Source of the DNA: Macrocystis pyrifera
Taxonomy: Eukaryota > Sar > Phaeophyceae > Laminariales > Laminariaceae
Direction: 5' to 3'
DNA: 64,000 nucleotides
NCBI GenBank assembly: GCA_031763025.1
Contig: JASSKH010000035.1
Location: forward strand, 718,320 to 782,319
Part shown: in pieces, positions 55,953-64,000 of the stretch
Layout of the letters: the number at the start of each line of letters is the position of its first letter
Position numbering within the stretch: position 1 is the stretch's first letter
Position numbers and translations under genes: made by a program
The notes under the pieces: model-generated
Told to the model about the DNA's origin: nothing
What the model saw: only the letters and a program-made list of their open reading frames with translations
Databases searched by the model: none

Positions 55953-57635
55953 CGAAGCTCACACTCTAACTGCTGGCGCTCGGGCTACAAGTTACTCCGC
56001 AGTCGAGTCGGGTATGACTTAGGCGATCCCTGTCATTAAATGTCTCGTGGTCCTCTAGCTAAAATAAGAGTATAACTGCCGCTCGGCTGTTCCTGCTGCA
56101 TGCTCTTGGGCTCGCTAATCTACCCATGCTCACCACCCTCCTTTGTGCACTACCTACGCAAGGGACAGCACAAATACGTTGTACCCGTTGTAACACATCT
56201 ACGTATGTTAAGAGGATACTTACCATGATGATGTTTCGACCAACTACTAATTTTTCGACCCTGCAAGCGCACCCCTAAACTGGAGTCAATTAGCCCGCAT
56301 GAGTACACTATAACAATACTAAAAAAAACTAAATACGGGTCGGTACATCTGGAAGGATTTGCACATCATTCAGGTACCATGTTGAAAATAGTATGAAAAA
56401 TAACATCGCGCACTACACGGGAACAATATGATTATCGCGCATTGGGCAGTTCCTGCGAGGTGCGGCAACACTGCATCACAAACGAGGATGTCACGGTTCC
56501 AAGCTGCGGCCCAGATGGGCAGGCACAGCAGACAAGATAACACTGCGAACGGTATAGGCGGGGTGTGCAGTGTGCCGATGTATTGTTGAATTTGGGAGCA
56601 GAATGTCGGTACGTTGTGGCAATTTTTTCATTCCACGGGAACAGGCAATACTGGGCATTGTTAAAAAAACTTGCAGCACGCTGGTGCGGAGTTGAATATT
56701 CGTACAGCGTGTCGGCACAGTTGAAGCAGTGCAGCCCTACGTACTCGCAACTCCGTGCAGCATGCCGGCATAGGTCAGAGGAACGTACAACGCCGGACAT
56801 TGTGAAACAATTGCACAGCATGCCGGTATATTGCAAAGGAAAATCACCTAGATAGCACACGCGGCTAACAACTTCTCCACCGATTAATACATTGTTGAAT
56901 GTTCGTATAGCTTGCCGTTCGCTCGTGCTACACCTCTGACAGCACCGCCAACGGATTCGGGGCATCACCAACGGATTCGGGGCATCGCCTCTGCGGTGGC
57001 CACTCTCCGTCGGCATGGTGCTATCATATCTTCTGTGAAAGCTCGGGAGCCACGGCGTCGAGCGTCACGCAGACGGGGAGCAAGCCCGCCGCATGCCGAG
57101 GTTTTCTACAGTGGAGGTTGACCCTAAACATTATGAGGCTCCTCACTTAAAGAGCTCCATATCTCTACCCGAAAATTGACTTTAGCAAAAATCGAATTGC
57201 ATCCCGACGAATAATCCCATATCCCAAGTATACAACAACGTCGTTTTTCGAAACACGCTTGACATTCTGACGATTTTGGGCTAAGGAACTCCGTCATTCA
57301 GAAACCAGTTTAGCGGAAATGTGCTACCTCTATCGTAGAGCGCGTCTGCCGGAGGTAGCCGTGGCCGATTGCCCGCTCTACCATATCTTGCATGAGTGGA
57401 GTGTTTGCCTAGTGGCGTCACTACTTATCCACAAGACGGCTCTGTGTTGTATTGAGAGATACCGGGTACGAGTCTGCCGAGTAAGGAAACAAGGACAAAA
57501 ACGGACAGTCACCAAGAACCCCCTCACACCTCAGGATAATCATCGACCAGCAGGGGGCAACATCTACTGTTAATAGAAACCCTGCATAAAGGGTTATCTA
57601 TGGGCGCTCCCAGGTCGTTTGCAGGCACAGACTAC
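55953..57635 (-). other. Retroelement 5' leader with nested repeat
   Basis: An unusually long 1.7 kb between primer-binding site and gag. It contains family C copy 2 and degenerate repeats near 56560-56840 (GCATGCCGG, GTACGTTGTGG, TTGTGAAACAATT words). On the minus strand a TACTAAC branch-like motif near 55930 and an acceptor-like ATCGATAG near 55892 precede the gag frame. A spliced leader is possible but unproven. Confidence 0.45.
57113..57347 (+). repeat. Dispersed repeat family C, copy 2
   Basis: Counterpart of 14412-14632, with the conserved end GCGGAAATGTGCTACCTCTATC at about 57314. Nested in the retrotransposon leader. Confidence 0.7.
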
Positions 57636-57648
57636 GGATCGGAGACCA
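57636..57648 (-). other. Primer-binding site
   Basis: The minus strand reads TGGTCTCCGATCC directly after the 5' LTR end (TGACA). It begins TGG, as needed to pair with a tRNA CCA end. The complementary GGATCGGAGACCA looks like a tRNA 3' acceptor; which tRNA is not determined. Confidence 0.7.
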
Positions 57649-58120
57649 TGTCACAGAATCGAACGGTGCGCGTGTCATGCATGATGCCGTAATATCGCCG
57701 GGCTCTCCGGCTGATATAGCTTATGCCCCTCGAAGGGCTGCTCAGATGTGCTAACACTCTGAACCTTCATGTATTGTTTCGTTGTCAGAACAAACAGGGC
57801 CAGAAGTCGTCTGGAACTCATTCACACTTTCATTACGTTTCAGTTCATTTGCAAATACTGCCACCTGCATTCCCGTCGTTCCAGACAGCCTGCGGAACGT
57901 ACGCCTGAGCCATCTCCTAGGTGTCTCGGTCGGCACTCTTCTGGTGTAGGGGAAGGTTGCCGGCAACGGGACGAGCTGTAAGACGCTTGAGGGGTGGCGA
58001 AGGATTGTGAGCGTCTGCTCACACCACCGCAGGCTCCGGGTTCACTTCCCATTATCCCCTTGCCTATATGCTGTGTCCACGTCTGGAAACCTCTCGGGTC
58101 CTTGGACTACCACCGTAACA
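57649..58120 (-). repeat. 5' LTR of the Ty3-like element
   Basis: 472 bp, the minus strand beginning TGTTACGGTGG and ending GTGACA. Partner of 49444-49914. Confidence 0.85.
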
Positions 58121-58718
58121 GTACGAGTGCCAAGCACGGTTACAACTGGAACAACTGTGCCGGGCTCGGGTGCCATGAGCAGAGGAAGGGGTGAGTACGA
58201 GGGCCAAACGCCCTCGGGTTCCACGTCACTAACATCAAATGTTGTACTAAGCGAACTATCCCTGTTCATACTAGAAATAGAAGGCACTGCGTGCAGGGCA
58301 CGGAATGGATAAGGGGGGCCGAGCCGAACACGAAAACAACAACATGGTCGGATTTTTAGCGTGACGGACACCATACACCCGAGAGAGGCTCGGTCGACTA
58401 TCCTGCGCGCCCAGAACGAAACTGGCTGCCCGGAGTGTCGTTCCTTGGGCCAGCGCGCTTGTCGCAGTGTCTTGGCTTGCAGCGAGCTGCACCACCAGCG
58501 GCAAGCTTAGGTGAAAAGAACGAGGGTCTACCAGTTGCAAGCAGTGACAGAGGGGCTGTGGCACTACCAAAACAGCAGTAGTGACACAGATGCTCGTGTT
58601 ACCAACAAGCGGATAACCAGGCGGACCGACGGGAGAATACGAAAAATCCCCTACGTCGCGCGGATCAACATCGCATGAGCCTATAGCGGCTGTTGCATCA
58701 GTCTCACCGCGTGACTCG
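58121..58718 (-). CDS. Host exon candidates cut by the LTR insertion
   Basis: Two minus exons join in phase. Exon A is 58718-58377, acceptor CCGCTTTCCCAG, phase-2 donor GGGT|GTATGG. It encodes ESRGETDATAAIGSCDVDPR, GPPGYPLVGNTSICVTTAVL and SLPLVVQLAASQDTATSALA. Exon B starts at 58270 after a textbook acceptor (CTTCTATTTCTAG). It encodes MNRDSSLSTTFDVSDVEPEG and PEPGTVVPVVTVLGTR, running straight into the LTR start at 58120. The product would be Thr/Val/Pro-rich and possibly extracellular. No family recognised. The retrotransposon lies within exon B, so the gene would be broken. The plus strand of exon B is also open and Thr/Ser-rich, so strand is not certain. Confidence 0.35.
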
Positions 58719-59160
58719 CTGGGAAAGCGGCGGATATCATATTCTCGAACGCGTCAACAACAGGAGAATGCTTAAAATAAAAGCAAGAAGCCGAAAAAAC
58801 AGACCACATAAGCGAATAGCCAAATACTGGGGCGGAGAAACAAAACAGACTTCGAACATGTGCCAAAAGCGTCTACAGTAGTCGACGACGCTAGTGAGGC
58901 AGTATGGATCTGGGGACCTACTACTGCTAGCAGGTGATGCCTTTGGGTCTGCTCTGGGCACTCACACGAGATGTTTGACGATGGTAGAAGTTGTAAGCTC
59001 TTGTATTCGTTGCTGTTTGCTTCGCCAGATGTCTTCTGAACGAAGGGGCGAGGCATTCATCAGAAAGTATGCAGGCGATGAGGGGACGATTGCTACATAC
59101 CATAATGCCGAAACAGGGGAGAGGGGAAAGCCATTTGTTAAGGGCTTAGTCCGTTGGTTC
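58719..59160. other. No supported feature
   Basis: Open minus frames (for example GEANSNEYKSLQLLPSSNIS near 59030) may include an upstream exon of the gene above, but no phase-compatible donor was settled on. Confidence 0.3.
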
Positions 59161-59458
59161 TAAGCCTTATATTACTCTCCCCCCCTTGGGAACAGTGGGG
59201 TCCTTGGTCTTCGTATGGAGCCGTACGTGCCTAGTCCGCAGTTCTTCACTATCTCTGGGGATCCAGAAAGAGTTTTTTATATGATTATTGACATGAGGAA
59301 ATTCATTTTTCTTCATAACTCATTTTCATAGTGGACGTGAGATTCGAACTCACGACCAACGACCCGTGTCCTGCCGATAGACGCCATTTTTTAAGGTATT
59401 AGTCCATTGGGCTACTAGTAAAAGGTTAACCAATCGCCTTACGCAATCTAAGCCTTTT
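59161..59458 (-). repeat. tRNA-derived SINE, copy 2
   Basis: Inverted counterpart of 9001-9256. On the minus strand the A-box is TAGCCCAATGG (59414-59404), the T-arm is CGTGAGTTCGAATCTCACG (about 59354-59336), and the body includes AAAAATGAATTTCCTCATG, GGATCC and a tail ATATAAGGCTTA. The head is about 15 nt longer between A and B boxes than copy 1. Confidence 0.7.
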
Positions 59459-60462
59459 AGCAGACGGGGTACCATAACAGTATTGCGTTGAGAAATTTGG
59501 TGTTTTAAGACGACAAACAATCTCAGTCTACGGCAGGATAAACAGGACTGGAGACTCTGCTGTATGAAACGCCAGAGTGTGCGTATGGTCCGGATTTAAT
59601 GTTTTTTGTTTCGAGTTTCAGCCATTGCGTTTGTCACGCGTTTGTCGAACGGGAATTTACCTATGCTTGAAGTAATAATGTAGAAGGCACGTGAATGGAG
59701 TTTCTGCGGTTATGTTTGTACGCGTGGAGTACCATCTTTCCTGATTCAGCTAGGCCCCGTACCTGGTACTGGTATATCCAGGTAGTCGAGGATATTCAGG
59801 GAGGATTTGTATTTTATTTTTCACAGTGGACAAATACATTTTGGACCGATTCCGCGGAATAATGCCCTTTTTACCTGGCTGAATCCGAAAATAGCGCCGT
59901 TTTCACCTGGTATTGGATTTCGAGGTATTAAATGTTTCCAGCAAAGGAGGCTGTTGACTTGACATTTGAGTGTGGCTTTGCTCGAGGATGTGATGTTTGA
60001 GTTCCAGATTTGATTTTCGAGTTTCGAGTTTGGTATGAGTTGATTCTGATATTGTGGTGTATCAACCCTGGGGTGTCGCGCCCTGTCATGCACAGAGCAG
60101 GGGGGATATTAGTATGGTCCTGTATATTGAGTAGGAGAATATTGATTGACACATAAGCTCCATCGTAGATCGAAGAGTTCAATGCTGGATAGGGATTCTG
60201 GTAGTGGGATATTGGGGAATCGGGATAATGTGCGAGCCTCCTGATTTCACTCGTTGTGAACCTCCTCATGACGTTAGCCAACTCGACAGCTCGGGAATAA
60301 TACAGGCAAGAGGATTTCCATGTCACTGTCTTGAGTCACCATCCGTACACGACTATTCCTCTATAGATCAATCAACAGATATATCCATAACTTACGCCCA
60401 ACGAACCCCGAACAAATCTGGGCGTGTCGATACAGAGCGGTCTGCAACTACGCCCTGCGCAG
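59459..60462. other. No supported gene
   Basis: A plus frame at about 60250-60450 (SVHDYSSIDQSTDISITYAQ) looks protein-like and may be an upstream exon of the terminal exon at 60463, but the reading frames do not join by any obvious intron. Confidence 0.35.
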
Positions 60463-60675
60463 CGGAAGTGCAAGGAGGACAAAGAACACTCGGATGAGGA
60501 GGATACCGACGATGGCGGGGGAAGTCTGGCTGGAAGCATTCTTGGTGACTCGGACATCATATCGGCTCCGCCGCCGCACTCAGAAGTAGCGGATTTGTTT
60601 GGTGGTCTGGAGGCAGTGGGAGAAATGTCTTGCATGCGAGACGAAACTGGCACCTATTTCAGTGAAAAGACCTGA
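60463..60675 (+). CDS. Probable terminal exon, acidic protein
   Basis: The acceptor ACGCCCTGCGCAG ends at 60462. The following phase-0 frame RKCKEDKEHSDEEDTDDGGG, then SLAGSILGDSDIISAPPPHS and EVADLFGGLEAVGE, runs to TGA at 60673-60675. Strongly acidic, Ser/Asp/Glu-rich, with a short hydrophobic-acidic pattern near the end (DLFGGL). Such tails occur in nuclear or chaperone-type proteins, but no family can be named. The two other plus frames have poorer composition or stops. Confidence 0.45.
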   Translation, partial: RKCKEDKEHSDEEDTDDGGGSLAGSILGDSDIISAPPPHSEVADLFGGLEAVGEMSCMRDETGTYFSEKT

Positions 60676-60879
60676 CAGAGTGACATCCGCAATTTGTTTA
60701 ACTCGCAGTTTCGTAGGTCAGACATAATTTTGAGGGTGGGAACCTTGATGGCGCTTTCTGCTGTTTTTTGTTAGTGGTGGGCATAGTTCAAACGCACCTG
60801 ACGGTACTACTGTAGAGCTCTACTTCGCTCGGTCATGAATCTTCATTTTCATGGTCATTCGCGGGTCGTGACTCGACCA

Positions 60880-61560
60880 GCGGGTCAGGTCAAGAAGTGT
60901 TCAAAATCTAACTGGTCGGGTCGGGTCGGGTCGGATCGGATCGGGTCGGGTCAAGAGGTTTTAGAATCTCGCGAGTCTGGTCAGGTCGGGTCAAGAGTTT
61001 TCATACTGTCACAGGTCGGGTCAGGTCGGGTCAAGGGGTCGGGCCAGCATAACCTGGTTGTGTTCTGCTGACCCGCCGATCGGACCCGGGCATCCGGCCC
61101 GCGGATCCGACGCTTCGAAAACTTGCCGCCTACTTCCCAAAGGTTTATCTCGTACGAACACTCAGTAGTACTCCTTTGGTATCAAATTCAAGCATGAAAA
61201 CACCGCCAAATTTATTTACTCATGTCCGCATCCTTCCGTACCCACTACAACCCGGCCACAGCCACTGTGGGGATATACAAATATAGATTTTGTGTTTTCA
61301 AGTGTCTACCCACGGATCCAGAGGTCGAACCCGTGGGTCGAGAAAAATGATCTCTCGGGTTGAAATGGCCCGACCCGCGATATGACTCGTATCTCACGGG
61401 TCAATCGGAATCTGGCAGGTCGGGTCGTGTCGGGTCAGGAGGTTTTCAAATCCCAAGGGTCGGGTCGGGTGGGGTCAGGAGGCTTGCAAAAATTTGCTGG
61501 TCGGAGAGGGTCAGCTGACTCGACCCGACCCGACCCATGAGGTTTGATCTGACCCGTAAG
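60880..61560. repeat. GGGTC/GGTCG pentamer-rich tract with inverted end
   Basis: Clusters of GGGTCGGGTC at 60917-60955, 60979-61040 and 61424-61480 on plus, then the complement (CGACCCGACCCGACCC) at 61520-61538, with ordinary sequence between. TCAAGAGGTTTT/TCAGGAGG(T/C)TT recurs after each cluster. Resembles a degenerate pentanucleotide satellite. No coding. Confidence 0.7.
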
Positions 61561-63550
61561 AAGCCCTGGTTATTTTCAGTAGTTGGTATTGTTTTGCCCT
61601 TCCTATGATTTTCGTACGTGGGCGAAGTTGCACGTGCATACTCTATGCAACAAGCGAGCAATAAAGGAATGGTGTGTGGTATGGAGAATCGCCGTGCCCA
61701 CGAACAGCTGGAAAATATATCTTGCAAACCATGTGCAGGGAAATACGCACTGCACAGCTAAGAACAGCTCATACTGTTGTACGCGGTCTCTTTCCTGCAC
61801 ACATTGTGTCTGATTTTGCTTTTTTTTTTTTAAGATCGATTGTGTTATCATGTATGCATGCCGCTCTTGGGTGTCGGAACCCTGCATCAACCAACGTTCA
61901 ACTCGGATACAAGTAATCTAGAGATGACTGATCGTGTTTCACTAGAATTCTCCCTACGTGAGAGCATTTTTGTTCGTCCCGGGATAAGACCAATGCGCTC
62001 TTAAGTAGGGAAACCATCGTTGTGCACCATGTAGTTGATAGCGCCTGTTTTGGTTTGTCACGGGCCGCTCTAAACTCGGGGTTTTCACTTTACTTGACAG
62101 AGCAATAGCACTATTGCAGTCCCCCTTATGAATGACTCTACTGACTCCCCGAACCGCCGTTTCACAGTACCCTCTTTGCTAAGCACTAATTTCTTCAGCT
62201 CGCTCCGTTTCTCAATTGAGATCCGGGAGGCGTTCTATGGTAGAGACGTCACTTTTGGGAAAAAAAACTATCTGAGCCACCACGACATCCTTACCGAGTG
62301 CCAGTAGAAGAATGGGTATTAACCTTGTGATCTACATTGTTGGGCATATTGCGTAAGTACACGTACGAGATCCGTGTAGCATCAGTCGTAATGACATGGT
62401 TGTCCCCGTTGAATTCCGCGTTATACCTTGGGGTGCATAAGAGCCTCAGGAAATGTAGGCTGAACTTCTATCGTAGAACGCCTACATGGCAGGGATTTCT
62501 CGACCCTCCCCACTATCCGGTATGCGCCGTCGTTTTCGTCGCGGGAAGAGTATTTCAGCATTTTCTTTTCCTCGTCAACTCGCCTCGAAATGTGCGTACT
62601 ACGCGCTCACTCGCTGATAGGCGATTTCTGCATACAGTCAGCTGAATTATTGGAAGAAAAGGCCCCGAGTGGCTGTCTGTCTACGGCAAATAAACCATGT
62701 CTATTTGTTACCCAATGTGCGACGTCTGAAACCGGTGGTCACCGAAAGTCAAACATGAGGGAGGCACACATGAGGCGGACGTAAGCACAAAATCCGACAC
62801 TCCACTGCCAATTTTCGAGACCCAGACGGTGGGAGGCGTACTCATTTGTTGCTTGCCCATTGATCCCTTCCAGGGGGTGGGGGTATTCTAAAACCAAGTA
62901 CCAGGTACCAAATAGAAAACAAAACGCTTTTCGTCAAATTGTTCGGAAATCCCACCCCACCCACTGGTTTATTCTTCATTGCAAACTTTTGAGGAGGAGT
63001 GTGGAGTCATTTTGTCTTTTTGACGTGTCCCCGAGGGATAGATGTCAGCCATCTCCGGGGGGAATTAAATTGAACAATCTCGGCGGGGTCCAGAGATGCA
63101 CGCTAGTTTATAGTATTCTGGGTATTTTGGCGGGCATTTCACGGAAACCGCATGGGAGTCTCTTGGAGGTCCTCATTAAAAATCCCATGGCAGTCTGTTG
63201 GTTACACGAATATAGAGCTACTCACTAGCCTCCAGTCACTGTGACTGAATATGCCTGGGGGTAATGCAATACTTCGAAGTATGAGTCTGGCCAACGAGAC
63301 ATATGTTTTCGCGCCCCTTGAATTTTGCCGACTTCGCAACATCCATCTTGGGCTCACTCCGCTCGCCACGGACTATTGATGTGTTAATAGTATCCAGGAG
63401 CACACTACCAGAACCGTTCATAACTTCTCCAGCGTGCATGCTCCACAAAAACAAATACATCCGAAATCGGCGAGAATAGAACTCCCGACTCTTCGTTTTG
63501 TGATTGTATTGCACTACTGTACCCACTAGCCCACGCCAGCCAACTTAACC
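61561..63550. other. No supported gene
   Basis: Short frames only. A reversed tRNA-like half (63483-63535, minus) lies near the end. Confidence 0.35.
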
Positions 63551-63555
63551 ACGTG

Positions 63556-63630
63556 ATTTTATAGCTCAGTGGGTACATCGTCCGTGTTTGCTGAGAATGG
63601 AGTGCTTGGGATCGAGTCTCAGCATGACCA
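63556..63630 (+). repeat. tRNA-like sequence with Pol III boxes
   Basis: A perfect A-box (TAGCTCAGTGG, 63563-63573) and a near-consensus B-box (GGGATCGAGTCTC) about 40 nt later, ending in ATGACCA. D and acceptor arms do not pair, so it is a tRNA-derived repeat rather than a confident tRNA gene. Confidence 0.4.
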
Positions 63631-63825
63631 TTTATTTATCTAGGTTGATGAAGGCTCAAACGTTCTTGACTTGTTTACTTAGAGTAGAGTCCGTGGCGAG
63701 GGGCTCGCGCCGAAGATCAGTGTTACGAAGTCGGCGAGATTCAATGGACTCAAAAGCATATATTTTGTTGGTTGCACAGTCTGTATCACTACCCGCTGGC
63801 CTATTATGTCCCGTTTACCACTACC

Positions 63826-63862
63826 GACTGGTCTACTCAGTCACTGTGACTGAGTGGACCAG
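63826..63862. repeat. Palindrome
   Basis: TGGTCTACTCAGTCACTG followed by TGACTGAGTGGACCA is a near-perfect inverted repeat of about 16-bp arms. The centre CAGTCACTGTGACTGA also occurs at 63233-63249. Confidence 0.75.
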
Positions 63863-63887
63863 GAGATAGTGATATACCAATAAAAAA

Positions 63888-64000
63888 GTCCCATTGCAGA
63901 GTCATGAAAGTCCCATGGAAGTCCCGGAGAAGTCCCACCGAAGACCCATGAGAACACTACGTATATCATCATGGAGGTCTCATGGAATAGCTAAGAGAAC
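63888..64000. repeat. TCCCATGGAAG-like degenerate repeat, to window end
   Basis: GTCCCAT/GTCCCATGGAAGTCC-like words repeated about six times, similar in style to 25905-26115 and 63140-63190. Confidence 0.55.

Larger units (their letters stand above)
49444..58120 (-). mobile_element. Ty3-like LTR retrotransposon, complete but dead (8.7 kb)
   Basis: Paired direct repeats of 471 and 472 bp (49444-49914 and 57649-58120), both TG..CA (TGTTACGG...TGACA on the minus strand), bracket gag, protease, RT and RNase H in that order on the minus strand. Just inside the 5' LTR lies a TGG-initiated primer-binding site (TGGTCTCCGATCC). Just before the 3' LTR lies a purine tract (GGGGAGGA). Gene order and RT-RNase H sequence fit Ty3/gypsy. 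Inactivation is shown by stops in RT, a changed YxDD box, a changed protease DTG, frameshifts, and about 20% LTR divergence by eye. No clear flanking duplication (CTACA versus GTACG). Confidence 0.85.

Noticed and set aside
1-64000. CRISPR array, bacterial operon or phage module
   Set aside because: No regularly spaced identical direct repeats with unique spacers, no ribosome-binding-site/ORF packing. Introns, SINE-like and LTR elements point to a eukaryote.

Overview
The window reads as nuclear DNA from a eukaryote with a large, repeat-rich genome. The only confidently modelled gene has GT-AG introns, one of them about 7.4 kb. Coding DNA is sparse, there are many dispersed repeats and microsatellites, and there is no operon-like packing. 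A brown alga or another multicellular photosynthetic stramenopile would fit the secreted GDPH/root-cap-like protein, the long introns, and the DIRS-like and Ty3-like elements. No marker gene proves this.

Layout. 1-9 kb: a possible partial exon at the left edge, scattered repeats, a CAG-rich block (5.5-7.0 kb) and weak minus-strand zinc-binding exon candidates. 9-15 kb: a nest of transposable elements. It holds a tRNA-derived SINE, copies of one dispersed family, a solo-LTR-like insert and a 1.3 kb terminal-inverted-repeat (TIR) element. 15-27 kb: small MITEs, hairpins, a CTG/minisatellite block, a 752 bp TIR element, Pol III-like boxes, a probable coiled-coil exon and a 417 bp foldback element. 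27.5-37.8 kb: the main gene, three phase-compatible exons giving a 455-residue secreted protein. Its first intron carries an antisense, decayed DIRS-like fragment with RNase H and tyrosine recombinase regions. 39-41 kb: tandem array of about 0.4 kb units. 42-46 kb: a small two-exon membrane-protein candidate and a ubiquitin-protease-like remnant. 46-49 kb: tandem and dispersed repeats. 49444-58120: a whole but dead Ty3-like LTR retrotransposon on the minus strand, with paired LTRs, primer-binding site, polypurine tract, gag, protease, RT and RNase H. 58-64 kb: exon candidates cut by that insertion, a second SINE copy, an acidic terminal exon and a GGGTC-rich tract.

The genes seen do not form a pathway. 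The clearest story is transposon biology: several families are each present in two or more copies, and nested insertions with recognisable empty sites give a relative order of events. Repeat matches were found by eye. Identities are estimates, and family assignments rest on motifs, not database searches.
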